A stretch of DNA of 64,000 nucleotides from the NCBI RefSeq assembly GCF_002939185.1, contig NZ_POVL01000004.1:1-64000 (forward strand). Reading direction: 5' to 3'. This stretch comes from Enterobacter sichuanensis. GTDB lineage: Bacteria > Pseudomonadota > Gammaproteobacteria > Enterobacterales > Enterobacteriaceae. Positions 1 to 7,706 of the stretch are shown here, one piece after another. The notes beneath the pieces are model-generated. The model saw only the letters and a program-made list of their open reading frames with translations. It did no database searches and was not told the origin of the DNA. Made by a program: the position numbers and the translations under genes. Every line of letters starts with the position of its first letter. The stretch's first letter is position 1.

Positions 1-444
1 TTAGAGCGATGCACCATGACACTTCCTGGAAATGAGTCTCCTGAGAATATGTTTTTCAATTATATTGAATATTTGTACTCTACAAATGATGCAACATTTT
101 GGCGTAATAAAAATATTTACGGACAAGGCTATACCAAACAAAAATATGTTAATGACATTCGTCCTGAAATACTATCTATTAAAGATAAAGTTGAAGAAAG
201 TAAAAGATTAAATGGGACATCAAAAGGCATTGAAAGAGAATTAAATAAAAATATCTTCAATAGACATTCAAGTTTCTTTAGGCTCGTAATATTACATTGG
301 TTACAAAACCCAACTAACAGTAAAGAAATTCATCTGTTTGCTAAAAATCTAGAGAAATTATTTTATAAAGTATGTATGCCGAATGGCATTGAGCGTAAAG
401 AATGGCAATTTTCATATTCTATTGAAAAACACTCTGAAAATTGA
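1..444 (+). CDS. C-terminal part of a probable AAA/OLD-like ATPase (truncated by window edge)
   Basis: The frame is open to base 1 with no upstream stop. The first ATG (base 16) has no clear ribosome binding site, so I read this as the C-terminal ~147 residues of a longer protein. The visible part has an LPGNESPEN stretch followed by a hydrophobic, aromatic segment and an FW pair. That pattern resembles C-terminal regions of AAA_15/OLD-type ATPases as I remember them; no Walker motif is in view, so the family call is inference. The D12 methyltransferase gene begins 30 bp downstream on the same strand, suggesting one operon. AT-rich like the rest of the island. It could instead be a small independent protein starting at base 16. 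Confidence 0.45.
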   Translation, partial: LERCTMTLPGNESPENMFFNYIEYLYSTNDATFWRNKNIYGQGYTKQKYVNDIRPEILSIKDKVEESKRLNGTSKGIERELNKNIFNRHSSFFRLVILHWLQNPTNSKEIHLFAKNLEKLFYKVCMPNGIERKEWQFSYSIEKHSEN

Positions 445-474
445 TAGAATGTTATATTAAAACAGTGGTGAACG

Positions 475-1305
475 ATGAACTATAGCCCTTTGAGATATCC
501 TGGTGGGAAAGCAAAACTTGCTCCTCATATGAAAGATATTATTCGTAAAAATAACCTTGAAGGGTGTCTTTATGTTGAGCCCTACGCTGGGGGGGCAGGT
601 GTTGCCCTTAGTCTTCTTTTAGAAGGTTGGGCCTCTAAAATTCACATAAATGATGCCGATTTGGCTGTTTACTCTTTTTGGAAAACTGCCACTGAGCATA
701 CGGAAGATTTAATTAACTTCATAGAAACAGTGAATGTCTCTATGGAAAGCTGGCATGAACAAAAATATATACTTGAAAACCCATCTTTTTTCACTTTGAA
801 AGAATTAGGTTTTGCATCATTTTTTCTTAACCGAACAAACCGCTCTGGAATTTTGAAGGGTGGAGTAATTGGTGGTAAATCACAATCTGGCAACTATAAA
901 TTAGATGCCAGATTCAATAAGAAAAACTTAATTAAAAGAATAATTAAAATACAAAAACACGCTGAAAAAATAATCGTATCTAATGATGATGCAGCATTAT
1001 TGTTGCAACAAATTAAAAACACCCAAAATGAAAAAGTTATTGTATATTTAGATCCTCCCTATTATGTTAAAGGTCAGGGATTGTATAGGAATTATTACAA
1101 CCATGACGATCATATTCACATAAGGGATATACTATTAGACTCTAATTTTAATTGGATTGTATCCTATGATAATAATGATGAAATCAAATCAATGTACAGT
1201 TCATTTAGACAGATAGATTACACTTTAAATTATAGTGCTCAGTTCAAATCTAAAGGAAAAGAGGTTATAATTTATTCTAACAGTTTGAATACACAGGATA
1301 CTTAA
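475..1305 (+). CDS. D12-class DNA adenine-N6 methyltransferase (Dam-like)
   Basis: This 276-residue protein would transfer a methyl group from S-adenosylmethionine to N6 of adenine in DNA. Family motifs are in the expected order: RYPGGK (residues 7-12, motif X), EPYAGGAG (35-42, SAM-binding motif I), ND (59-60), NRTNRSG (119-125) and the catalytic DPPYY (193-197). Length is normal for the Dam/D12 family. The ATG follows a weak GGTGA ribosome binding site. It sits between the ATPase-like fragment and a membrane coiled-coil gene on the same strand, with 30 and 7 bp gaps. No restriction endonuclease is visible, so it is either an orphan methylase or the self-marking part of a defence cassette. 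The recognition sequence cannot be read from the protein. Confidence 0.88.
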   Translation: MNYSPLRYPGGKAKLAPHMKDIIRKNNLEGCLYVEPYAGGAGVALSLLLEGWASKIHINDADLAVYSFWKTATEHTEDLINFIETVNVSMESWHEQKYILENPSFFTLKELGFASFFLNRTNRSGILKGGVIGGKSQSGNYKLDARFNKKNLIKRIIKIQKHAEKIIVSNDDAALLLQQIKNTQNEKVIVYLDPPYYVKGQGLYRNYYNHDDHIHIRDILLDSNFNWIVSYDNNDEIKSMYSSFRQIDYTLNYSAQFKSKGKEVIIYSNSLNTQDT

Positions 1306-1312
1306 ATTTAGC

Positions 1313-2053
1313 ATGGATATTAAGGGAATAATACAATTATTAGGGGAACAATATAGCCCTCTGGCTATTTTCTCTATCATTTCAGTAATGGTAATTTGGA
1401 CTTTTATTACAGTATTTGTCAAAGAAATAGCCACGAAGAAAGCAAAAGAAAATTATGATAAAGAATTAAAACTTTTAGATAAAACACACACAATTGAAAT
1501 TGAAAATCTAAAAAATAAGTTACAGGCCGAGAGAGACGAGAAAGCAACAATATTCAAAGAGCGTTTATCAATATATAAAAACTTTATGTCTACTGTGGAT
1601 AAATTAAACCTGAAGGGCTCGGAGTTTATTCTTTCCGAAGCCAAAGAACTCATGCTTAGTTATTTTGAAATACCTCCTTTTTTCTCTGGAGCTAAGGAAT
1701 TAGAAAGGCAAATACAAACTGAATTTAATAGAAAAGCCTCTAATTACATTGCCGAATTAACAGGTCTGCAAGCCTCATTGCATAGCCAACTATCTGAATT
1801 ACTTTTAGTTTCAAGTTCAGATTTGAAGAATGAATTACAAACTTACAAAGAAGGACTAGCTGATTTAATTAGTTATAGCAATGGCATACTGACATTTATG
1901 GGCACGAAAGACTTTAGAACTGAACTGATGGTTACTGGTAACGTAAAAATGGAACATTTATACGCTCCCTATGCAGAAAAAATAAAAGAACTAAAAATGT
2001 TGCACACAGATTTAATTGATCTCATTAGAGAAGAGTTAAATATTCCAAACTAA
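1313..2053 (+). CDS. membrane-anchored coiled-coil protein, function unknown
   Basis: This 246-residue protein has one N-terminal hydrophobic segment (about residues 15-37, YSPLAIFSIISVMVIWTF region). A charged, Lys/Glu-rich stretch follows (about 38-85) that looks like a coiled coil, then a mainly helical, soluble C-terminal half. No enzymatic motif was recognised. The gene starts 7 bp after the methyltransferase stop, so the two are probably co-transcribed and co-translated despite the poor ribosome binding site. A membrane-tethered coiled-coil partner next to an ATPase and a methylase would fit an effector or sensor in a defence module, but that is inference from position only. Nothing resembling a terminator was seen in the 111 bp before the convergent resolvase gene. 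Confidence 0.6.
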   Translation: MDIKGIIQLLGEQYSPLAIFSIISVMVIWTFITVFVKEIATKKAKENYDKELKLLDKTHTIEIENLKNKLQAERDEKATIFKERLSIYKNFMSTVDKLNLKGSEFILSEAKELMLSYFEIPPFFSGAKELERQIQTEFNRKASNYIAELTGLQASLHSQLSELLLVSSSDLKNELQTYKEGLADLISYSNGILTFMGTKDFRTELMVTGNVKMEHLYAPYAEKIKELKMLHTDLIDLIREELNIPN

Positions 2054-2164
2054 TCTTTTATGAAACAGTATAGCAAATTTTAACAATGGATATCTAAAGG
2101 ATTCTATTAATCAATTCCTTTGTTAATTAAACTCCCGCCATCTGCATCTATGTTCATTATTATT

Positions 2165-2719
2165 TTATACATTCATTCCCTTCTTAACACGGAAAACCGT
2201 AGCTCTACCGCAATCGCACAACTTAGCGATCTCGTCCGGTGTGTTCTTCCCAGCCTGTAACATATCGATAATCTTGCTATGTAGTTCTTTGTTTTTTTGC
2301 TTGCCTTTGTACTTCTTAGCCTCTTTAGCAAGGGCAATCCCCTCCTGACGGCGTGATGCGATCATGCCTCGCTCAAACTCCGCTACGGCTCCCATCATTG
2401 TTAGAATCAGGCGTGATTGAGGGGAATTATCAAAACTCATTGAATTTGCAAGAAACTGCACAGTGATCCCACGTGCTACAAGGCTATCAATTATTTCAAG
2501 TAAATCGCGGGTATTACGTGCAAGGCGATCAATTGAATGAGCAATGAGAGTGTCACCTTGGCGTAGGTGAGAAAGAAGGTTCAACAATTCAGGTCTTTCG
2601 CTGGTGGACTTGCCTGATTCTTTCTCTGTAACGATTTTGTCACAAACTGGTTCCAGTACTGCCAACTGACGCTCAAGATTCTGATCCTTCGTTGAGACTC
2701 TCGCATAACCAAAAATCAT
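2165..2719 (-). CDS. small serine recombinase (resolvase/invertase, TnpR-like)
   Basis: Site-specific recombinase of the resolvase/invertase family that cuts DNA through a serine-phosphate link. The N-terminal catalytic domain opens MIFGYARVSTKDQNLERQ (nucleophile Ser9), with the downstream SIDRLARNTRDL motif and a long E helix (AVAEFERGMI). The C-terminal domain is a helix-turn-helix ending in DCGRATVFRVKKG. I chose the ATG at 2719 because it follows GAGGGAAGGAAA and begins exactly where the family does; an ATG 30 nt upstream would add a ten-residue tail unlike the family. A res-like repeat array lies just upstream. No transposase or invertible segment is visible, so the likely roles are dimer resolution or a relic of a Tn3-type or plasmid module. 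Confidence 0.9.
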   Translation of the reverse strand: MIFGYARVSTKDQNLERQLAVLEPVCDKIVTEKESGKSTSERPELLNLLSHLRQGDTLIAHSIDRLARNTRDLLEIIDSLVARGITVQFLANSMSFDNSPQSRLILTMMGAVAEFERGMIASRRQEGIALAKEAKKYKGKQKNKELHSKIIDMLQAGKNTPDEIAKLCDCGRATVFRVKKGMNV

Positions 2720-2742
2720 TTTCCTTCCCTCGCAACCGATTA

Positions 2743-2805
2743 GTATCATTTTAACTAACTGAATGATACTGTATCATTTAAATGCATTCAACATCTAAAT
2801 GATAC
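2743..2805. repeat. res-like array of four GTATCATT/AATGATAC repeats upstream of the resolvase
   Basis: Four 8-bp motifs form two inverted pairs: GTATCATT at 2743-2750 with AATGATAC at 2762-2769, then GTATCATT at 2771-2778 with AATGATAC at 2798-2805. The pairs span 27 and 35 bp and are 1 bp apart, immediately 5' of the resolvase start. Tn3-family res subsites are inverted repeats of about 25-34 bp in the same place, so this is probably the resolvase binding/recombination site and autoregulatory operator. A third subsite is not clear; only a partial GTATCA at 2827 was noticed. Confidence 0.6.
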
Positions 2806-3218
2806 TAAACGAGACACAAAAGAGGTGTATCACAAGGGACTACCCAAAAGAGATTTTTTGATCGTGCGTTTTTTAGTCGATATCGGATTAGTGAAAAGTT
2901 CTGTACTGAGATCTGAGTTCACGGCATTTGGTTGACAGGGTTGAACCTGATCAGACGAACGAGATTTTAAATCGTGCGGAAAAAAACAGACTCTACTTTT
3001 ATCTGAGTAAACGATCCCTTTAACTTTTTGGTCAAAAAATGGGTGAACTGGGTTTCGATTATTTTATGTTCTAAAGGCTGGTAACTTAGCGGCATTTCCA
3101 TTTCTGTATACAGAAGGCCACAAAAGCGGCCTTAGATAATGTTTATGCCCGCATATCTGGCATTGCCCTACAGTAGAGTTGATGAGACAATTCCTTACGA
3201 CAAACTAAATTAGCAAAA
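2806..3218. other. gene-free stretch with a palindrome and a hairpin
   Basis: No convincing ORF was seen. It contains a 14-bp perfect palindrome, TTCTGTATACAGAA (3102-3115). The hairpin AAGGCC (3114-3119)/GGCCTT (3128-3133) overlaps it and lies downstream of the leftward gene that ends at 3219, so it may act in 3'-end formation although no T tract follows on that strand. A TTGACA hexamer near 2933 could be a -35 element but no matching -10 stood out. Confidence 0.4.
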
Positions 3219-3614
3219 TCAAGCTGGCGTACATTTATATTGATTTCTAACCACTACAGGTTTCCCTTGAAACTTAATGCGTTGATAATGGTACATTGTT
3301 GCTTGATTCACTATCACTATCAAATTCGCATTATCACGAAAAATTCCATTTTTCACTTTCTTTAAATTGTTTTGTATAAGATTTTTATTTTTATAGTATT
3401 CAAGCACTACATGATCATCACTACTATATGACCTGAGCACTGTATCTGTTTTGACTGTTCGCATCACAATATTCGCTTGAATATTAGGGTACTTACTGAC
3501 ACCATCCTCAGTAAAATTATAAACGGGAGTATTTTCATAACAAAATAAATCGGCTCGAACTACACCAGAGAATGACAGTCCAACTAAAACCACCGTATAT
3601 ATTAATACATTCAT
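3219..3614 (-). CDS. small Sec-exported protein, function unknown
   Basis: This 131-residue protein opens with a typical signal peptide (MNVLIYTVVLVGLSFSGVVRA) with likely cleavage after ...VRA, leaving a mature protein of about 110 residues starting DLFCYEN. One cysteine near the mature N-terminus and one near the C-terminus (QYKC) could form a disulphide in the periplasm. I chose the ATG at 3614 because GGAGG lies 7 nt upstream; two earlier in-frame ATGs (3620 and 3635) are too close to, or ahead of, that site. No family was recognised. It is the middle of three leftward island genes of unknown role. Confidence 0.6.
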   Translation of the reverse strand: MNVLIYTVVLVGLSFSGVVRADLFCYENTPVYNFTEDGVSKYPNIQANIVMRTVKTDTVLRSYSSDDHVVLEYYKNKNLIQNNLKKVKNGIFRDNANLIVIVNQATMYHYQRIKFQGKPVVVRNQYKCTPA

Positions 3615-3740
3615 TATCATACCTCCGATTTCCATACAGTTTATATCACCTAATACAAAAAATCATTACAACTACTTACAGCAATGATTAATTATAAGTT
3701 AGGGCAATGAATAAGCATTGCCCTTATTATGAACTATTCG

Positions 3741-4058
3741 CTAAAGGTTATCCTCTTTAAACAACTGTTCTAAGTTCAATGTTATATTCTTTTTATTCAA
3801 TTCTTTTTCAATACATTCCCAACGCTTACGTTTAGCATCCTTAAGATTTGCTACGGCATTTTTTGCGTCAGCATCGCTCATACTACCGATATTTGATTTA
3901 AGCTGATAATCAAGATCATCATATTTTTGATGTTCTGATTTACATACGCCAGAAATCGCTTTAGTTACAAGTTTGCTATCTTTATGCGGATCATATGTTT
4001 TGTATGCGGCAAAAGTCGAAGTACTGAATAACAACCCTAAAATTAGTAACTTTTTCAT
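3741..4058 (-). CDS. small Sec-exported helical protein, function unknown
   Basis: This 105-residue protein has a short signal peptide (MKKLLILGLLFSTSTFA, cleavage predicted after TFA). The mature ~88-residue part is rich in charged residues and looks helical, with two cysteines (SGVCKS and WECIE) that could pair in the periplasm. The ribosome binding site AGAGG is present upstream. No known family was recognised. It is separated by 126 bp from the exported protein at 3219-3614 and by 70 bp from the membrane protein at 4129-5142, all on the same strand. The three may be a cell-envelope cargo unit of the island. Confidence 0.6.
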   Translation of the reverse strand: MKKLLILGLLFSTSTFAAYKTYDPHKDSKLVTKAISGVCKSEHQKYDDLDYQLKSNIGSMSDADAKNAVANLKDAKRKRWECIEKELNKKNITLNLEQLFKEDNL

Positions 4059-4128
4059 TTTATATAGCCTCTTAGTTATATGTTTCTAAACCAAAATAAC
4101 AATACAATTTGATACAGAAAACATCATA

Positions 4129-5142
4129 TTATGGATAACACGCATTATAATCACCTCCATTTTTCTGAACGCATTGTAGCTTCTCAGGAAAATATGCCTC
4201 TTGAATTACTGGTTTGGCATTAGGACGAGAAAGGTGATTAGTTTGATTAATTAGTGAAAAAACACATTCTCTGAAAATGTTTTCCAGTTCAGTTTTCTTC
4301 TTAGAGTAATCGGCATTAACGATATCCCTTCTATACATTTCCTGTTTTAGCATAGACTTAGGAAATTCACTGAATGGTCGCCAATCCTGAGAGTCTTTCC
4401 ATGCTGTATATGGAGCTAATTGATTTTTCAATTCCTCACGGCAATTAGATTTATCTATTGCCAAATCATACAATTTAAGACTTACCCCATAATCTAAATA
4501 GTCCGTTTCTGCCACATCTCTTTCTACTGAATCATTTGAATAAGATGCTATTTCATCAAGTATCTTTTTAGTCAATTCAGTATTTTCTTTTAGATCTTTA
4601 CTGATTAACTCTTGTGCTCGCTCCTTTCTACCAGAATCGGAAAATATAGCCACATACTTAGCCACCTTATCCTGTTCAGCTTTATCGGCTGCCGCTAACG
4701 CATCTTGAGCCGCCTTTTCAGCCTTTATAACTTTTTGCTCTTCTACGAATTTGGCATAATCGGCAACGTTAGTAATGTTATTTTCACGAGCAATAGAAAA
4801 GTCTTTTCCGTCTTTAAATCCAAGTTTTTGTGCTCTGGATTCATCACTTGAGGATCGGGCAGCACTCGCCACGAAAGCCAGTACAATGATCAGTACTGGC
4901 ACTGTATAATTGTTAACAAGTTTATAGGGTAAGTACTCAGCCCGGAGAGTACCTAAACCCAAAACAGCCCAACCTATCGCGGCAGTACTTGCCAGTAGCA
5001 GGCACAATCCAGCGAGGGAAAGCATGACTACCGACCAGAAGCCAGTACCGACTGAGAAAAGATCACCAAATTTATCCATTGACGCAAGGAATAAAAACAC
5101 TCCCCAAATGCCAAAAATTCCTATTTTAAAATATTTACTCAC
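4129..5142 (-). CDS. inner-membrane protein with N-terminal TM segments and a charged helical domain, unknown
   Basis: This 337-residue protein begins at a GTG (5140-5142) preceded by AAGGA at an 8-nt spacing. Hydrophobic segments lie at about residues 7-20, 34-66 and 80-94. The rest is soluble: an Ala/Lys/Glu-rich probable coiled coil (about 133-168), then a helical region with cysteines near the C-terminus (REC, LQC, NACYP). No enzymatic motif or known family was recognised. Topology suggests a membrane anchor with a long cytoplasmic or periplasmic tail. It lies at the 5' end of the leftward group that includes two exported small proteins. Confidence 0.6.
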   Translation of the reverse strand: MSKYFKIGIFGIWGVFLFLASMDKFGDLFSVGTGFWSVVMLSLAGLCLLLASTAAIGWAVLGLGTLRAEYLPYKLVNNYTVPVLIIVLAFVASAARSSSDESRAQKLGFKDGKDFSIARENNITNVADYAKFVEEQKVIKAEKAAQDALAAADKAEQDKVAKYVAIFSDSGRKERAQELISKDLKENTELTKKILDEIASYSNDSVERDVAETDYLDYGVSLKLYDLAIDKSNCREELKNQLAPYTAWKDSQDWRPFSEFPKSMLKQEMYRRDIVNADYSKKKTELENIFRECVFSLINQTNHLSRPNAKPVIQEAYFPEKLQCVQKNGGDYNACYP

Positions 5143-5386
5143 CGAAATTATCCTTTAATAATTGTCCAAATCAATGGTTCGTTCTATTTGTATTATCGAC
5201 AATAATTCGTTTGCCTTTAGGTAGCTCCCTTAAAAAGGAATCCCCCCAAAGTTTATAGGTTAGCAGTTGTACCACTCTCACCGTTTTGTCACTCCCGTTA
5301 GCTTCTCTCAGGCCAAAAGTAAGGACTTAAAGCCGTCCGTATTCAGGTTCTCAAGAGTAACACGCACGTTCGATTTAGATTGATAT

Positions 5387-5417
5387 TAACGATCAATTTG
5401 ACGACAATTGATCGTTA
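5387..5417. repeat. perfect 12-bp inverted repeat with 7-nt spacer
   Basis: TAACGATCAATT (5387-5398) is followed by tgacgac and then AATTGATCGTTA (5406-5417), a perfect dyad with an odd spacer. It is AT-rich, contains GATC in each arm, and further partial copies of the GATCAA motif follow nearby (about 5463). Dyads of this size are typical of dimeric regulator operators or of origin-binding sites. It lies about 245 bp upstream of the leftward membrane protein start. Confidence 0.55.
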
Positions 5418-5824
5418 CAAACTATCGATATCTATTAATTCAATACAAATCAATAGGTAAAATCGATCAAGGGGATTAGTAGGACATGAAACTGGCTATA
5501 TGTCTGATTTCAATACAGGAGTACTGACGATGCCACCACACAAACGCTCTCAAAACATTGCTACGGCGTTTTATGGAGTTTTGTACGTTGAGGTATGCCA
5601 GTAATGAACATCACGTTCAGGGGCTTCCTGTGCGTTTTGTCCGAAACACCATCATGGAGCGGGATTAATCGGATCGGGGTGCTTCGCTCTGGTCAGTACT
5701 GACAGGGCTTTTCCAGCAACTGAAACAGCAGATACCCCACGAAGTACAAAAGGAATGATTTGTAGAATAAGTAATTAAATAACAGTTAGTTACGCACTTA
5801 CTGGCAGAACAAGAAACGCAATTG

Positions 5825-5903
5825 GGTTCGCTCTGCCTGTGACCGAAGGGAACGGGCAGTAGAACCGAATCCAGCGAACAGTACACGCAAAGCGGGTACT
5901 GTT
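5825..5903 (+). terminator. two consecutive hairpins, the second followed by a T-rich tract
   Basis: First hairpin: GGTTC (5825-5829) and CTGCC (5833-5837) pair with GGCAG (5855-5859) and GAACC (5862-5866). Second hairpin: AACAGTAC (5877-5884) pairs perfectly with GTACTGTT (5896-5903), followed by TTAATTCTTTTAT. On the plus strand this resembles the 3' end of a structured RNA with an intrinsic terminator, although no gene on that strand feeds into it. It may therefore mark the end of an unrecognised small RNA. Confidence 0.4.
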
Positions 5904-5942
5904 TAATTCTTTTATCTATATAAACAATGAGATAACCATCAA

Positions 5943-6018
5943 GTACTCACTGCGTGAGCACTCTCACTAACTACCCGAAACAGTTCGCTTGCTTCGCCGC
6001 TCCCGTTTTCAGGTAGTT
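5943..6018. repeat. two adjacent stem-loops upstream of the helicase 3' end
   Basis: CTCAC (5946-5950)/GTGAG (5954-5958) forms a short tight hairpin flanked by AGT and ACT, which extend the pairing with one unpaired base on each side. AACTACCCGAAAC (5969-5981) pairs with GTTTTCAGGTAGTT (6005-6018) with one bulged or mismatched position and a 23-nt loop. Together with the larger repeat at 6040-6090 they make three stem-loops in a row. Confidence 0.45.
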
Positions 6019-6039
6019 AATTCGCTTTCGCTCGTTTTT

Positions 6040-6090
6040 ATGTCCGAAATTTATTACCTAAAGGAATTTAAGGTATTATTTTTCGGACAT
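6040..6090. repeat. 20-bp imperfect inverted repeat just beyond the helicase stop
   Basis: Left arm 6040-6059 starts ATGTCCGAAA and ends ATTACCT. Right arm 6071-6090 starts AGGTATTA and ends TTTCGGACAT. The arms match at 17 of 20 positions around an 11-nt spacer. It lies 31 bp beyond the stop of the leftward helicase-like gene, so it may end that transcript, but no T run follows on that strand. A short CGGA/TCCG hairpin with TTTTT (6084-6102) reads as a weak terminator on the plus strand. Confidence 0.5.
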
Positions 6091-6120
6091 TTATCCGTTT
6101 TTATGATGGTGTTCTGGACT

Positions 6121-7563
6121 TCAATTTCTGCTTGTTTTTTGTACTTCACTTTCGTATTTGTCCCACATAGCCTTTATTTCTTCAGTATTGAGACCTGCGT
6201 TGGTAGCACTGGCAAGAAACGCCCTGAACGCTTCTAACTCAAGCCCTGGGTTGCTGTCTTTCCAGCGGCGGAAACGCTTTGCTTTGGTATCATCGAGTGT
6301 GAAACGCTTTTCCTTGTTCATTGAGCCTTGCGGCCTGCCTCTCTGTCCTTGTTCATCATCATCAATACCGAGATCTATGTACTCAATATTGTCTGTAAGA
6401 GATCTGGCCTGCCACTCATCAAAAACATAGACTATCTGCGTTTCAGTACTGTCAAAATTCCTCGAAATCCCTCGTAGTACGAACTGGTGTAGACTTTCGT
6501 ATTCCCTTGCGATGTGTATCGCCTCGCCGTCAATCTTAAAGAACAATTCACACTGTTTAGCTTCTGTTTCAGAGGGACGCATACAGGCCAGCCAAACGCA
6601 CGTGAGCAAGTGTTGGTACTGGTTGAATCCTCTGGCATCCGGGCTTATCTCTGTGCCATTCTTGAGGCTCTGAGAGTCACTTTTGTTCTTCGTCCAGTAG
6701 AAGTCTTGCCCGTCAAGTCTGGCATCGAGGAAGTCGTATATTTTTTGTACTTTATCAGGGTTGTTAGTTTTCCATGTCCTTGATAATTTGAATTTTTTAG
6801 AGAAGTAATAAACCTTTAGCCTGTCTTTGAGTTCTGTTTCTCGTGTCTGTAATCCTTCAAGTTCAGTACTTTCAAATAGTTCTTTATTGCCTTTATAGAT
6901 CAATGAGTTTTCGAAATTAGCTCCGAGAAAGGTGATTGATACGTCTTTGTACTTATTGAGATCTTTCCATGCGGTAATATTAAGCTGTTCCTTTTCCGCA
7001 TCGATAAAGTACTCATTATTCATTATAAAAAGATCATTATCATTCAATACTGAAAGTTGATTTAAAATGTTCCTTACTACATCCCCCTGTACTTCTGGGT
7101 TTCTTTCAGCCGCAATATACATATTTCTGTCATCTAATGGCTGTACTTTGTGGATTAAAACATTACGGATGACGTTTTTTATTTCAGTATTACCTTCATT
7201 TATATTCTGAAAAGAGTGAAAATTAGTCACGTCGTCAATATATACATTCCAGTTAGATAACAATTCACGAGGTATTTTGAAAAACGTTTTATCTGTTATG
7301 ATTAATGTTTTATTACTTCCAGATGAAAGAAATTCAATAACTGAACTAATAACGCTTTCATCTTTTGAAACTGTATCCGTAATAATACACTCACAATCAT
7401 TAAGTTTCTTCACTGTCTGCTTAATAAGCTCTTGTGTGTTCTGTACTAAAATATATCTTTCAGTACTGTTATTGATTATATTACATATAGCTGTGGTTTT
7501 ACCTGAACCACACTCAGCAGATACGTACTTAAACTTGTTATAAATAGGTGTAGGATTAATCAT
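6121..7563 (-). CDS. P-loop helicase-like protein of the island (possible replication protein)
   Basis: This 480-residue protein has a Walker A motif near its N-terminus (SAECGSGKTT, about residues 15-24 from the ATG at 7563) and an IDDV segment that may be Walker B. Its first third is laid out like a DEAD/DEAH-type helicase. The C-terminal part is highly charged, with a GQRGRPQGSMNKEKR segment and a last helical domain. I prefer the ATG at 7563 because GGAG lies 9 nt upstream; an ATG at 7578 is possible. It sits directly downstream of the integrase on the same strand, separated by a hairpin. Similar proteins occur on plasmids and integrative elements, so a replication or mobilisation role is plausible inference. 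It carries several copies of the AGTACT palindrome. Confidence 0.6.
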   Translation of the reverse strand: MINPTPIYNKFKYVSAECGSGKTTAICNIINNSTERYILVQNTQELIKQTVKKLNDCECIITDTVSKDESVISSVIEFLSSGSNKTLIITDKTFFKIPRELLSNWNVYIDDVTNFHSFQNINEGNTEIKNVIRNVLIHKVQPLDDRNMYIAAERNPEVQGDVVRNILNQLSVLNDNDLFIMNNEYFIDAEKEQLNITAWKDLNKYKDVSITFLGANFENSLIYKGNKELFESTELEGLQTRETELKDRLKVYYFSKKFKLSRTWKTNNPDKVQKIYDFLDARLDGQDFYWTKNKSDSQSLKNGTEISPDARGFNQYQHLLTCVWLACMRPSETEAKQCELFFKIDGEAIHIAREYESLHQFVLRGISRNFDSTETQIVYVFDEWQARSLTDNIEYIDLGIDDDEQGQRGRPQGSMNKEKRFTLDDTKAKRFRRWKDSNPGLELEAFRAFLASATNAGLNTEEIKAMWDKYESEVQKTSRN

Positions 7564-7591
7564 TTGTACACGCTCCATATTGATTAATTTA

Positions 7592-7625
7592 GAAAGGCCG
7601 ATTCGTTCCAGTGAGTCGGCCTTTC
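7592..7625. terminator. 10-bp perfect stem between integrase and helicase-like gene
   Basis: GAAAGGCCGA (7592-7601) pairs with TCGGCCTTTC (7616-7625) across a 14-nt loop. It lies downstream of the integrase stop and only about 29 nt upstream of the helicase-like start, so on the minus strand it is either a terminator after the integrase or a hairpin in the helicase leader. No long T run follows on the minus strand; on the plus strand it is followed by GTCGTTTT. Confidence 0.5.
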
Positions 7626-7706
7626 GTCGTTTTAGTTATTAGTATTTAGAGTACACATTATCAAACCTTAATCCCAAGCAATAATAAAACACATAAAAAA
7701 ACAGAA

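Larger units (their letters stand above)
5143..6120. other. 978-bp stretch without a convincing gene, rich in inverted repeats
   Basis: This gap separates the membrane protein gene from the helicase-like gene. No ORF with family-like sequence was found. A minus-strand frame at 5665-5886 is Cys/Ser-rich and looks accidental. A tiny frame at 5530-5604 (24 codons, AGGAG upstream) overlaps an ATG in the next frame, TAATG. The stretch holds several separate inverted repeats, listed individually. Its position beside a helicase-like gene in an integrative element makes a replication origin or a structured RNA the two obvious possibilities; neither is shown. Confidence 0.45.

Noticed and set aside
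475-1305. Complete restriction-modification system
   Set aside because: Only the methylase is visible; neither neighbour shows a nuclease motif.
3102-3115. CTGTATACAG as a possible LexA box
   Set aside because: LexA needs CTG-N10-CAG; here the half-sites are only four bases apart.
5665-5886. 73-codon minus-strand frame in the island gap
   Set aside because: Cys/Ser-rich composition, no ribosome binding site and overlap with strong inverted repeats make it unlikely to be a gene.
5143-6120. Retron-type msr/msd RNA
   Set aside because: The hairpins are suggestive, but no reverse transcriptase gene is in the window and no branching-guanosine signature could be placed.
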